Assembly (NCBI GenBank): GCA_017483985.1
Contig: JAFUUB010000070.1
Span: forward strand, 1-42,963
Length of the DNA: 42,963 bases
Source of the DNA: Bacteroidales bacterium
GTDB taxonomy: Bacteria > Bacteroidota > Bacteroidia > Bacteroidales > UBA932
Direction: 5' to 3'
The position numbers and the translations under genes are program-made. The notes under the pieces are model-generated. The model was given only the letters and a program-made list of their open reading frames with translations. It was not told the DNA's origin and searched no databases. The stretch's first letter is position 1. Each line of letters opens with the position of its first letter. Of the stretch, positions 33,636-41,189 are shown one piece after another.

Positions 33636-34253
33636 CTATTCTCTCCCTTGTTTCTGCAGGATGACACCGGGTATGATCAGGGCGAACACGCCCAGGATGG
33701 CAAAGGCCAGGATCCGGTGCGGGGAACCGGAGGGCATGACCATCAGGAAGAGTGCTGCAAAGGTCGTGGCAACCAGGGCGGAGGCCGTGACAACCTTGTT
33801 TTCCAGGACCGCTCCGGACAGCGTCCCGCCCAGGCCCATCATCAACAGGATGATCAGTGACAGGTCAACGCTGAGCGCTCCTTCGACCCCGACGAGCGAA
33901 CGGACGCCCCAGGCTACCCAGACCAGGGCGAAAAACCCGGTGGCGAAGATGCCGAACCACATCCAGATCTTCCCAAGCATGCGGCTGACCTCGGTATCCG
34001 GGACTTTCTCCCGGTTGCGGAACAGGGTCAGCATGCATACGAAGCCGATGACGGACATGGCGAACCAGAGGAAATTCCAGGCCGGGCTTCCCGTTTTCGT
34101 CCAAAGACCCCAGATGATAAAGGAGAAGAGCGTTACCAGCGCACCCCAGAGGATGAGCGGTTTACCGGAGTTCTTCGCAATCGTGCGCCGACTGCGTTCG
34201 ATGGTCTCCGCAATGAGGCGGAGGCTGTTTTCTGCTGAAAGATTGTTTTCCAT
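33636..34253 (-). CDS. Membrane protein of unknown function, operon partner of the winged-helix regulator
   Basis: A 205-residue protein: a cytoplasmic N-terminal amphipathic stretch (SAENSLRLIAETIERSRRTI), then about six membrane helices beginning at about residue 34 (LILWGALVTLFSFIIWG). No catalytic or transport motif is visible. The SRRTIAKNSGKPLILWG junction looks like that of small paired membrane proteins next to HTH_34 regulators, but I cannot name a family. It is the first gene of a two-gene unit with a consensus promoter about 70 bases upstream. Confidence 0.75.
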   Translation of the reverse strand: MENNLSAENSLRLIAETIERSRRTIAKNSGKPLILWGALVTLFSFIIWGLWTKTGSPAWNFLWFAMSVIGFVCMLTLFRNREKVPDTEVSRMLGKIWMWFGIFATGFFALVWVAWGVRSLVGVEGALSVDLSLIILLMMGLGGTLSGAVLENKVVTASALVATTFAALFLMVMPSGSPHRILAFAILGVFALIIPGVILQKQGRE

Positions 34254-34326
34254 TTTCTTCCTTATTTGTGGGTTTAACCATGGGATCCCTTGCCGTTGCG
34301 CACCGGTCCGGGATTAAATCCCGATG

Positions 34327-34358
34327 CAAATATAAAGTAGTTTATTTTATAAACCAAA
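34327..34358 (-). promoter_or_regulatory. Consensus promoter of the membrane-protein/winged-helix operon
   Basis: The minus strand reads TTTG (34358-34355), 20 bases, TATATTTG (34334-34327). It fits the Bacteroidetes consensus in both halves and spacing, with a leader of about 70 bases. Confidence 0.7.
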
Positions 34359-34477
34359 TTATTTTGAAGATTTTTTGAATAATCTCCGCGCGGACACACA
34401 CTTGACAGGGTCATGCATTCGTAAGGCATGATTGTTCGTTCTTGTTTCAATACCACCTCCTCTTCTCACATCAAAAG

Positions 34478-34608
34478 TTAAAGAACACCTGTCGCGCTAC
34501 GATTGGCCTGACAGCCGCTGTACTGTTCTTTATGTGAGATATATAAGAGGGATAAAGAACAGAATACTGCATTTCACGGAGCTGAAAATGGAGCTACTGT
34601 TCTTTAAG
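34478..34608. repeat. Two tandem 52-base palindromic units with shared arms (74-base period)
   Basis: The core AAAGAACA at 34480 and 34554 alternates with its inverse TGTTCTTT at 34524 and 34598. Each unit is AAAGAACA, 36 bases, TGTTCTTT, and the two units start 74 bases apart. Longer matches are TACTGTTCTTTA at 34521-34532 and 34595-34606. The 36-base centres differ in sequence yet each contains a small stem (CTGTC/GACAG in the first, TTTCA/TGAAA in the second). CTGTTCTTTAT (34523-34533) and ATAAAGAACAG (34552-34562) also form an 11-base hairpin between the units. Nature unknown. Confidence 0.75.
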
Positions 34609-34670
34609 TTTACACACATTCTTTAGCGATTGATTTGTGACGAGTTGACGAATCCGCTGATCGTCCCCGT

Positions 34671-35240
34671 TCAATCCATGCGCCGGAAATTCATGTACAG
34701 TTCTCCGGATTTTTTCTCTCCCTTTCCGTCTGTCATTTCCATCGTGACATAAATCCACATGACATTACCTTCCAGTTTTATGACGGATGCTTCTTTTATG
34801 CCAGCCAACGGGATAGAACTGAATCCGGAGAAAGTCTCGTCATTCCATGACATTTTCCCTTTCTCATACTTCTCCCACGTCCCGATGAAACACGCTTCCT
34901 GATAGGCACATCCCATGGAAACGAACGCATCTTCGCTATAATAAGCAGCATGATAAGGTACGTGATAATCAATCAGGATGCGCTTGCCTTCCATTTCTCG
35001 TACTGAGGCGTAGTTCTTGGACGGGAGATACCCCTGAAGTTCTTGGAATTCATCCAACAGGTCTCCCGATCCGATTCCGTCGTTATTCAGATTGAGCGTA
35101 TAGCTGAAACTTGCGCTTTCAAGATAGTAGTCGCCACATACTGAATCACACATCTGTTCGAACGGATCTTCCAGTGTCTTTCCGCAGTTCAAAAACAAAA
35201 AAGGAATCAGGGACAACAATGCTTTTATTCTATAGGTCAT
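34671..35240 (-). CDS. Small lipoprotein of unknown function, A+T-rich
   Basis: A 189-residue lipoprotein with lipobox LFLNC (Cys19), then GKTLEDPFEQ. The mature part looks beta-rich, with CGDYYLESASFSYTLNLNNDG near the start and KLEGNVMWIYVTMEM near the end. It could be a lipocalin-like or calycin fold, but no motif is decisive and I do not recognise the family. Base content differs from its neighbours: by count, the lines at 34741-34800 and 34921-34980 have 22 and 24 G+C out of 60, against 31 in the pheS line at 36361-36420. It stands alone between two repeat-bearing intergenic regions beside tRNA-Gly, so acquisition by transfer is plausible. Confidence 0.75.
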   Translation of the reverse strand: MTYRIKALLSLIPFLFLNCGKTLEDPFEQMCDSVCGDYYLESASFSYTLNLNNDGIGSGDLLDEFQELQGYLPSKNYASVREMEGKRILIDYHVPYHAAYYSEDAFVSMGCAYQEACFIGTWEKYEKGKMSWNDETFSGFSSIPLAGIKEASVIKLEGNVMWIYVTMEMTDGKGEKKSGELYMNFRRMD

Positions 35241-35262
35241 GGCAGATTCTTTAAAGGTGCGG

Positions 35263-35270
35263 CAAAGATA
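35263..35270 (-). promoter_or_regulatory. -7 box of the A+T-rich lipoprotein gene
   Basis: TATCTTTG on the minus strand, 22 bases before the ATG at 35240. The nearest TTG upstream is at 15-base spacing, shorter than usual. Confidence 0.5.
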
Positions 35271-35347
35271 GAGATAATCCTACTGCAATGTACCTGGTTT
35301 TCTATTCAAAACGGAGCGTGTTTTTTGCCAAATGGGGAATAGGGACG

Positions 35348-35447
35348 GACACCGAATCGGGGTTCTGCGCCTTCCCGGTGTCAGGCCCCCGTTTCGAATC
35401 TGGGGGCCTGACACCAAAACCCCTGCAGAAGGGCTTTTTGGTGTCAG
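35348..35447. repeat. Chain of four alternating GACACC/GGTGTC arms forming mutually exclusive hairpins
   Basis: Arms: GACACCG (35348-35354), CGGTGTCAGGCCCCC (35376-35390), GGGGGCCTGACACCAAAA (35402-35419), TTTTTGGTGTCAG (35435-35447). Arms 2 and 3 form a perfect 14-base-pair stem with an 11-base loop. Arm 3 also pairs with arm 4 over 12 base pairs, with an inner CCC/GGG stem and a small loop. Arm 1 pairs with arm 2 over 7. Thus arm 3 can pair with either neighbour, like attenuators or structured RNAs. Confidence 0.8.
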
Positions 35448-35510
35448 TCATACCGGAATGATAAACAAACGCGGTCGGAGGCTGAGCGGGTAAGCCACAT
35501 AAAAAACAAA

Positions 35511-35542
35511 AGAAGCTTCTCAGACCACTCTGGGAGGCTTCT
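35511..35542 (-). terminator. Second terminator downstream of tRNA-Gly
   Basis: AGAAGC (35511-35516) pairs with GCTTCT (35537-35542) with an inner CTCAG/CTGGG stem containing one G-U pair. On the minus strand a T-rich tract (CTTTTGTTTTTT) follows. Confidence 0.65.
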
Positions 35543-35560
35543 TCGTTTAAAACCAAAAAC

Positions 35561-35580
35561 AGGCAACCTTTCGGCTGCCT
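35561..35580 (-). terminator. First terminator downstream of tRNA-Gly
   Basis: On the minus strand AGGCAGCC, a GAAA tetraloop and GGTTGCCT form an 8-base stem with one G-U pair, followed by TGTTTTTGGTTTT. It lies 12 bases past the tRNA 3' end. Confidence 0.7.
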
Positions 35581-35592
35581 ATTTGTTTTCAG

Positions 35593-35665
<73 letters not shown>

Positions 35666-35706
35666 AAACTTCGCTTTTCAGCGCCCGTTTTGGTGAATCG
35701 GGATTG

Positions 35707-35737
35707 CAAAGTTACGACAAATTCTGAAACCTGCAAA
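35707..35737 (-). promoter_or_regulatory. Consensus promoter of tRNA-Gly
   Basis: The minus strand reads TTTG (35737-35734), 19 bases, TAACTTTG (35714-35707), an exact fit to TTTG-19-TAnnTTTG. The tRNA 5' end is about 35 bases past the predicted start of transcription. Confidence 0.7.
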
Positions 35738-35756
35738 TAATTTCTCAGTTTTTTTG

Positions 35757-36323
35757 CTAGTCGATGCCTTGCTCCGCTTCGAAAGCCTTGCCGGGAACCA
35801 CGCAGGGTTCGATAATATCACCGGTACGGAGATAATGGAAACCGGGTTCGAACAGGACGGGTTTGTACTTGGCGAAATCCAGTTTCCCCTTATCATTCAG
35901 GAGTTCCTCGCGGGCAAAGGTCTCACGGACCTTGCAGATCAGCAGATAGCAGCCGTTGGCATCGTAGATGTCCAGCAGGTCGAGGGCCATCGATACCGGG
36001 GCGTCGTCGATCAGGGGAGCGCCGTTGGACGCCGGAGTCCAGTCGAACACGCCGCTCTTGTCGACCTTGGCGCCGCTGACGATGCCGACGTAGTCGGCGC
36101 GCGGGATCAGGTCTTCATCCAGGAAATTGACGCTCAACGCCTTCTCGGCGCGGATGCCATCGCAGGTATAATGCGTTGCCGTCACGCTGAGGGTCACGAC
36201 ATTGGCATCGCCGATACCGGTCCAGGCGACTTCGAACCAAGCCGGTTTGCCGGCTACCATGGCACCGACCACGCAGATCGGGGTCGGGAACGCCGCATTG
36301 AATACACCGATGTTCTTTTTCAT
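35757..36323 (-). CDS. Flavin reductase-like (FMN-binding split-barrel) protein
   Basis: A 188-residue cytoplasmic protein of the flavin reductase-like FMN-binding family. The N-terminal NAAFPTPICVVGAMVAGKPAW segment, WTGIGDANVVTLSVT, and EKALSVNFLDEDLIPRADYVGIVSG are the flavin-contact strands of the split barrel. The C-terminal part ends with YLRTGDIIEPCVVPG. The family includes flavin reductases and relatives with other oxidoreductase roles. It lies 20 bases after the pheS stop on the same strand and is probably co-transcribed with it. No clear terminator follows before the tRNA promoter. Confidence 0.88.
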   Translation of the reverse strand: MKKNIGVFNAAFPTPICVVGAMVAGKPAWFEVAWTGIGDANVVTLSVTATHYTCDGIRAEKALSVNFLDEDLIPRADYVGIVSGAKVDKSGVFDWTPASNGAPLIDDAPVSMALDLLDIYDANGCYLLICKVRETFAREELLNDKGKLDFAKYKPVLFEPGFHYLRTGDIIEPCVVPGKAFEAEQGID

Positions 36324-36343
36324 ATCTGTTGAATGATTTGATT

Positions 36344-37378
<1,035 letters not shown>

Positions 37379-37401
37379 CTTCAAATTCGCTAAATATCCC
37401 G

Positions 37402-37409
37402 CAAAGATA
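37402..37409 (-). promoter_or_regulatory. -7 box of pheS
   Basis: TATCTTTG on the minus strand, in the gap between pheS and the upstream same-strand gene. No -33 TTTG lies 19-21 bases upstream, where the sequence is the 3' end of that gene. Confidence 0.5.
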
Positions 37410-37410
37410 A

Positions 37411-37833
37411 CTATTTCTTACCATTTGCGGCGGCCTTTGCCGCCTTTTCCTGCCGTTTCGCACGCGCCTTCTGGGCCCGGGCGGCGCCGGACTTGAGGTA
37501 TTTTGCCCATTGCTGTTCGGTGAATACCTCCTTGTATTTCTTCTCGATCTGCTCCATCCAGCGGTCCTGGGCGGCGACATACAGGTCGGTATTGCCGACC
37601 TTGGCCTTCTGCAGGTCCTTCAGTTCGGCATCCATGGCCACATAGTCATGCTGCAGGGTCGAATCAACATAGAACAGCTGCCAGTCCTCCAGGTCCAGCA
37701 AACTGGCGAGCCGGTCCGCCTCCTGGGTGGCCAGTTCTTCCATGGTCGGCTGCTTCTTGTCATCCTGGGCCTTGACGACGGCCGGCAGGCAGAAAAGCAG
37801 GAGCGTTACGATGGCTGTAAGAGTCTGTTTCAT
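37411..37833 (-). CDS. Small secreted protein of unknown function (lysine/alanine-rich C terminus)
   Basis: A 140-residue protein with signal peptide MKQTLTAIVTLLLFCLPAVVKAQ, then helical sequence: PTMEELATQEADRLASLLDLEDWQLFYVDSTL, a middle LQHDYVAMDAELKDLQKAKV, and QIEKKYKEVFTEQQWAKYLK. It ends in a strongly basic tail of Ala, Lys and Arg. The helix with TEQQWAKYLK recalls periplasmic helical proteins such as the LTxxQ family, but that is weak. The start is at MKQT, four codons into the longest frame. A TATTTTTG box is at 37866-37859. It sits in front of pheS on the same strand but has no evident link to it. Confidence 0.75.
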   Translation of the reverse strand: MKQTLTAIVTLLLFCLPAVVKAQDDKKQPTMEELATQEADRLASLLDLEDWQLFYVDSTLQHDYVAMDAELKDLQKAKVGNTDLYVAAQDRWMEQIEKKYKEVFTEQQWAKYLKSGAARAQKARAKRQEKAAKAAANGKK

Positions 37834-37858
37834 TTCAAGGATCATGTTTGTATCTCGG

Positions 37859-37866
37859 CAAAAATA
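37859..37866 (-). promoter_or_regulatory. -7 box of the small secreted protein gene
   Basis: TATTTTTG on the minus strand, 25 bases before the ATG at 37833. No -33 partner was found, so support is modest. Confidence 0.4.
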
Positions 37867-37927
37867 ATCATTAATGGAGAATAATTGGTATTTTTGTCAA
37901 ACAAAATGTCTTTCCTTAAAAAATTCT

Positions 37928-37935
37928 TAGATTTG
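37928..37935 (+). promoter_or_regulatory. -7 box of the C69 dipeptidase gene
   Basis: TAGATTTG, 26 bases before the ATG at 37962. A second candidate, TATTTTTG, is at 37889-37896. Neither has a TTTG at the usual spacing. Confidence 0.45.
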
Positions 37936-37961
37936 CAATTTAATCAACGCATCAGATACAA

Positions 37962-39779
37962 ATGAAAACGAAAGTGATTCTCTGCACCCTCGCCGCCGCG
38001 GCCCTGACGACCGTCACGGCCCTTCCCGGCGATGCCTGCACGAATGTCATCGTCACCCGGGGTGCCAGCGCCGACGGATCCGGCATGGTCTCCTATGCGG
38101 CGGACTCCCATTGGCTCTTCGGCGAGCTGTATTTCCGCCCGGCCGCTGACTGGAAAGCCGGCGCCATGCGGAAGGTATACGATTGGGACTCTGCCCGTTA
38201 TCTCGGTGATATCGACGAAGTTGCCCATACCTACAAGCGCGTCGGCAACATGAACGAGCACCAGCTCATCATCGGCGAAACGACCTTCGGCGGACGCGAG
38301 GAACTGCACGATAAATACGGCGGCATCGACTACGGCTCGCTGATCTACATCGCTCTGGAGCGCTGCAAGACCGCCCGCGAGGCCATCGAATGCATGACCT
38401 CCCTGGCCAATGAATACGGCTACTATTCCGAAGGGGAAAGTTTCTCCATCGTCGACAAGGAAGAAGCCTGGATCCTCGAGATGATCGGAAAGGGCACCGT
38501 CATGCGCAACGGCAAGAACATGAACAAGGGCGTCGTATGGGTCGCCCGCCGCATCCCGGACGGGATGATCAGCGCCCATGCCAACCAGGCCCGCATCACC
38601 ACCTTCCCGCTGCAGGATCCTGAGAACTGCCTCTATTCCAAGGATGTCATCTCCTTCGCCCGCCGCATGGGCTACTTCGAGGGAGAAGACGCCGACTTCA
38701 GCTTCGCCGATGCCTATGCCCCCCTCGATTTCGGAGCCATGCGCGGCTGCGAGGCCCGGGTCTGGAGTGCCTTCAACATCCTCAGCAACGGCTGGTTCAC
38801 CTATGAAGACGAAGAGACCGGCCGCATGGTGACCAAGGACGCGTTCACCTTTGTCGACTATGCCCTCGGCCACAACCCGAAGAACCGCCTCCCGCTCTGG
38901 ATCCAGCCCGCCAAGAAACTGACGGTCAAGGATATCGCCGATGTCATGCGGGACCATTACGAGGGGACTCCGCTGGACATGACTTCCGACATCGGAGCCG
39001 GTGGCAACGCCCTTCCGTACCGCTGGCGTCCCATGACCTTCGAATATGACGGCAAGACCTATACGAACGAGCGCGCCATCGCGACCCAGCAGACCGGTTT
39101 CTGGTTCGTCGCCCAGAGCCGCGGCGCCTTCCCGGACGTCATCGGCGGCATCATCTGGTTCGGCACCGACGATGCGGCAACCTCCTATCTTACCCCGATC
39201 TACGCCAATGTCACCAAGGTCCCGAAGTGCTTCGAAGAGGGCAACGGCGACCTGATCACCTATTCCGAGACGGCTTCCTTCTGGGTCAACAACCGCATCG
39301 CCAACGACTGCTACCGGATGTACGACCAGATGGCCCCGTTCGTGCGCGAGAAGATCGATAAATTCGAGAACGACCAGCTCAAGCGCATCCGCCAGATCGA
39401 CAACGAGGCCCTGGACCTGTATGCCAAGGTCGCCGACAAGGAGATGCAGAAGGCTGAAAAGAAGGGATACAACTACAATCCTAAGGAAGACACCGGCGAC
39501 CTTTTCGCCAATGTCAAGCGCCACCTGACCAAGTACTCCACCGACACGGCCCAGGAGCAGTTCAAGGTCTGGAAGGAACTGGAAACCACGATGCTGATCA
39601 AGTTCATCGACGGCAACGTCAAAGCCCAGAACGCCGACGGCAGCTTCAAGCACAGCGACATGTCCGTCCACATTCCGGAGGGGCTGACCCAGCCGGGTTA
39701 TACCGAACTTTGGAAGCAGGCCGTCGCCACGAGCTACGGCGAAATCCTCCAGGTCGTTCCGACCGAAGAGGCTGAATAA
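37962..39779 (+). CDS. C69-family dipeptidase (peptidase U34 type, Ntn hydrolase)
   Basis: A 605-residue exported peptidase. The signal peptide ends GDA and the mature chain starts with Cys26 (CTNVIVTRGAS), the N-terminal nucleophile of this Ntn-hydrolase family. Characteristic segments follow: SADGSGMVSYAADSHW, HQLIIGETTFGGR, and EAWILEMIGKG near residue 170. The C-terminal part is helical, with EKIDKFENDQLKRIRQIDNEALDLY. The length fits long Bacteroidetes forms. C69 dipeptidases cut dipeptides. Its stop directly abuts the stop of the convergent ATPase gene, with no spacer or terminator between. Confidence 0.93.
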   Translation: MKTKVILCTLAAAALTTVTALPGDACTNVIVTRGASADGSGMVSYAADSHWLFGELYFRPAADWKAGAMRKVYDWDSARYLGDIDEVAHTYKRVGNMNEHQLIIGETTFGGREELHDKYGGIDYGSLIYIALERCKTAREAIECMTSLANEYGYYSEGESFSIVDKEEAWILEMIGKGTVMRNGKNMNKGVVWVARRIPDGMISAHANQARITTFPLQDPENCLYSKDVISFARRMGYFEGEDADFSFADAYAPLDFGAMRGCEARVWSAFNILSNGWFTYEDEETGRMVTKDAFTFVDYALGHNPKNRLPLWIQPAKKLTVKDIADVMRDHYEGTPLDMTSDIGAGGNALPYRWRPMTFEYDGKTYTNERAIATQQTGFWFVAQSRGAFPDVIGGIIWFGTDDAATSYLTPIYANVTKVPKCFEEGNGDLITYSETASFWVNNRIANDCYRMYDQMAPFVREKIDKFENDQLKRIRQIDNEALDLYAKVADKEMQKAEKKGYNYNPKEDTGDLFANVKRHLTKYSTDTAQEQFKVWKELETTMLIKFIDGNVKAQNADGSFKHSDMSVHIPEGLTQPGYTELWKQAVATSYGEILQVVPTEEAE

Positions 39780-41087
39780 TTACATGTCGGCCAGCGTAAA
39801 GAGTCTGGCATCAATGACATAGTCCTTCAGGGAGCCTTTCCGCAGTGAAGCCACTTTCGCGAGGAAAGGCTCTTTTTCGAAGTCTTCCGCCCGCAGTTCG
39901 ACGTCGCCGACCAGGACCCTCCTGGCCCGCGGCGGGAAGCCGAGGATGTCAATCTCGTGGCCGCCGGCATGCACCGAGGACCATTCTCCGCCCAGCTCCT
40001 GGTAGCCGCTTTCCTCGCGGAACTTCCGCAGGAACCACTCCCGCAGCGCCCAGCGGGCAAAGACCGGGAAATCCTTCCGGGCCCGCTGTTTCAGGACATC
40101 GAGCCGGCCCAGTTCCAGGTCCGCCCGGCCGGCTTCGACATAGCGCAGCCAGAACCGCAGCCCCGGATCGGCGATCTCGTAGCGGACCACCCCGCGGCTG
40201 GCCGGACCGGCCAGCATCGGCCGGCATTTGCGGACCAGTTCATATTCCTTTTCCAGTTTTGCCAGGTGGCCGCCGATGATGGTGCCGCCCAGCCGGTCCT
40301 CCAGCTCGGGCTGGGAGACAATGCCGCTGGCAAGCAGCTGAAGGATAGAAAGATAGATTTCAGAATTCTTGCCCAGCATCCGGCAGAGCCGGCGCTCCTC
40401 GTCCCGCAGGAAGGGGGAGCCTTCCGAGAAATAGAAGTCCAGGATTTCGTCTTTGGTCTTGCATCCGGCGTCCGTCAGCCAGCCCACCCGGTTGGGCCTT
40501 TCGCCCGTAACCATGAACGCCGTCAGCAGGTCTTCTCCCGTCAGTCCCAGCACCTCCTTCATCTGTTCGGCTTTCAGCGGCCCTACGGTCAGATGGAGGT
40601 CCAGGATCCCGATCAGCGGGGAATTGTCGCGGGAGGAGATCCGCTGGGCCAGCAGACGGTTCGAGCAGAGGAGCAGCAGGTTGAGGTGCGTCTTGTTGCG
40701 CCGCGTGCGGAAACTGTCCCGTAAGGATTCAAAGTCTTTGTCGGAGAGAAGCTGGCACTCGTCGACAATGACGGTGAACGGTTCCTTTTCGGACACGTAC
40801 ATCAGGTAGTCCACGAGCGAGACCAGACGGTCCGCGTTGCTCGGCACCGAAACGCCCGGAAGCAGCGCCTTGGCCTGGGCAATCCATTCCGCCATCTGCA
40901 GGGCGTCGGCCTTGGTCCCCAGCCGGAAATACAGCACGGGTTCGCTGCGGTACGCCTCGGCCACCAGGGCCGTCTTCCCGCAACCACGGGGGCCGGAGAC
41001 CAGGGTCATGCGGCTGGCTTTGGTCTGGGCCATCCACCATTGGCGGTGGAGCAGGGTCAATTCATCTTCCCGACAAAGCAGTTTCAT
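39780..41087 (-). CDS. AAA ATPase of the archaeal-type/DUF234 family
   Basis: A 435-residue protein of the ATPase family with a C-terminal DUF234 domain. It starts with the typical LLCREDELTLLHRQW. Walker A is GPRGCGKT (32-39) and Walker B is VIVDEC (106-111), followed by a helical lid and a winged-helix-like region (about 255-310, ASGIVSQPELEDRLGG). The C-terminal domain has EIDILGFPPRARRVLVGDVEL, resembling a PD-(D/E)xK nuclease core but with Leu in place of the Lys, so nuclease activity is doubtful. The start at MKLLCRE is chosen over the upstream MPNACF because it lies after a predicted promoter. Its biological role is unknown. It is downstream of clpB on the same strand. Confidence 0.88.
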   Translation of the reverse strand: MKLLCREDELTLLHRQWWMAQTKASRMTLVSGPRGCGKTALVAEAYRSEPVLYFRLGTKADALQMAEWIAQAKALLPGVSVPSNADRLVSLVDYLMYVSEKEPFTVIVDECQLLSDKDFESLRDSFRTRRNKTHLNLLLLCSNRLLAQRISSRDNSPLIGILDLHLTVGPLKAEQMKEVLGLTGEDLLTAFMVTGERPNRVGWLTDAGCKTKDEILDFYFSEGSPFLRDEERRLCRMLGKNSEIYLSILQLLASGIVSQPELEDRLGGTIIGGHLAKLEKEYELVRKCRPMLAGPASRGVVRYEIADPGLRFWLRYVEAGRADLELGRLDVLKQRARKDFPVFARWALREWFLRKFREESGYQELGGEWSSVHAGGHEIDILGFPPRARRVLVGDVELRAEDFEKEPFLAKVASLRKGSLKDYVIDARLFTLADM

Positions 41088-41112
41088 AGCGATTAAGTTA
41101 ATGAAAATAAAA

Positions 41113-41143
41113 CAAGCGTTTGGCAAATTTAGCCAAACGCTTG
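41113..41143 (-). terminator. Intrinsic terminator of clpB
   Basis: CAAGCGTTTGGC (41113-41124) and GCCAAACGCTTG (41132-41143) form a perfect 12-base stem with a 7-base loop. On the minus strand TTTTATTTT follows. It lies between clpB and the ATPase gene. Confidence 0.85.
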
Positions 41144-41154
41144 ATAAAAAACAA
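41124..41154 (-). promoter_or_regulatory. Promoter of the AAA ATPase gene inside the clpB terminator
   Basis: The minus strand reads TTG (41154-41152), 20 bases, TAAATTTG (41131-41124). The -7 box occupies the loop of the clpB terminator. Transcription would start near 41117, about 30 bases before the ATG at 41087. Confidence 0.6.
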
Positions 41155-41189
41155 GATTCTCCGCAATGCTTGGAAGGGCAGGGGCTCGT

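Larger units (their letters stand above)
34254..34670. other. Non-coding stretch with a promoter and a two-unit palindromic repeat
   Basis: About 417 bases with no supported gene. It holds the promoter at 34327-34358 for the membrane-protein gene, a small inverted repeat TCATGC/GCATGA (34411-34416 and 34426-34431), and the AAAGAACA repeat array at 34478-34608. A 64-codon open frame across the array (34432-34626) has no coding character. Confidence 0.6.
35241..35592. other. Non-coding stretch with nested inverted repeats and two terminators of tRNA-Gly
   Basis: About 350 bases without a supported gene. It holds a -7 box for the lipoprotein, the GGTGTC/GACACC array (35348-35447), and two hairpins followed by T runs on the minus strand (35511-35542 and 35561-35580). 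A long minus-strand frame here (35302-35634) runs through the tRNA and is rejected as coding. Confidence 0.6.

Noticed and set aside
34478..34608. CRISPR array or integron attC cassette sites.
   Set aside because: Only two units with alternating orientation, no cas genes, no uniform direct repeats with spacers, and the arms do not match the attC R'/R'' pattern; kept as an unexplained palindrome.
34432..34626. A 64-codon plus-strand frame over the AAAGAACA repeat.
   Set aside because: No promoter, no family resemblance, and it spans the palindromes, so it is unlikely to be coding.
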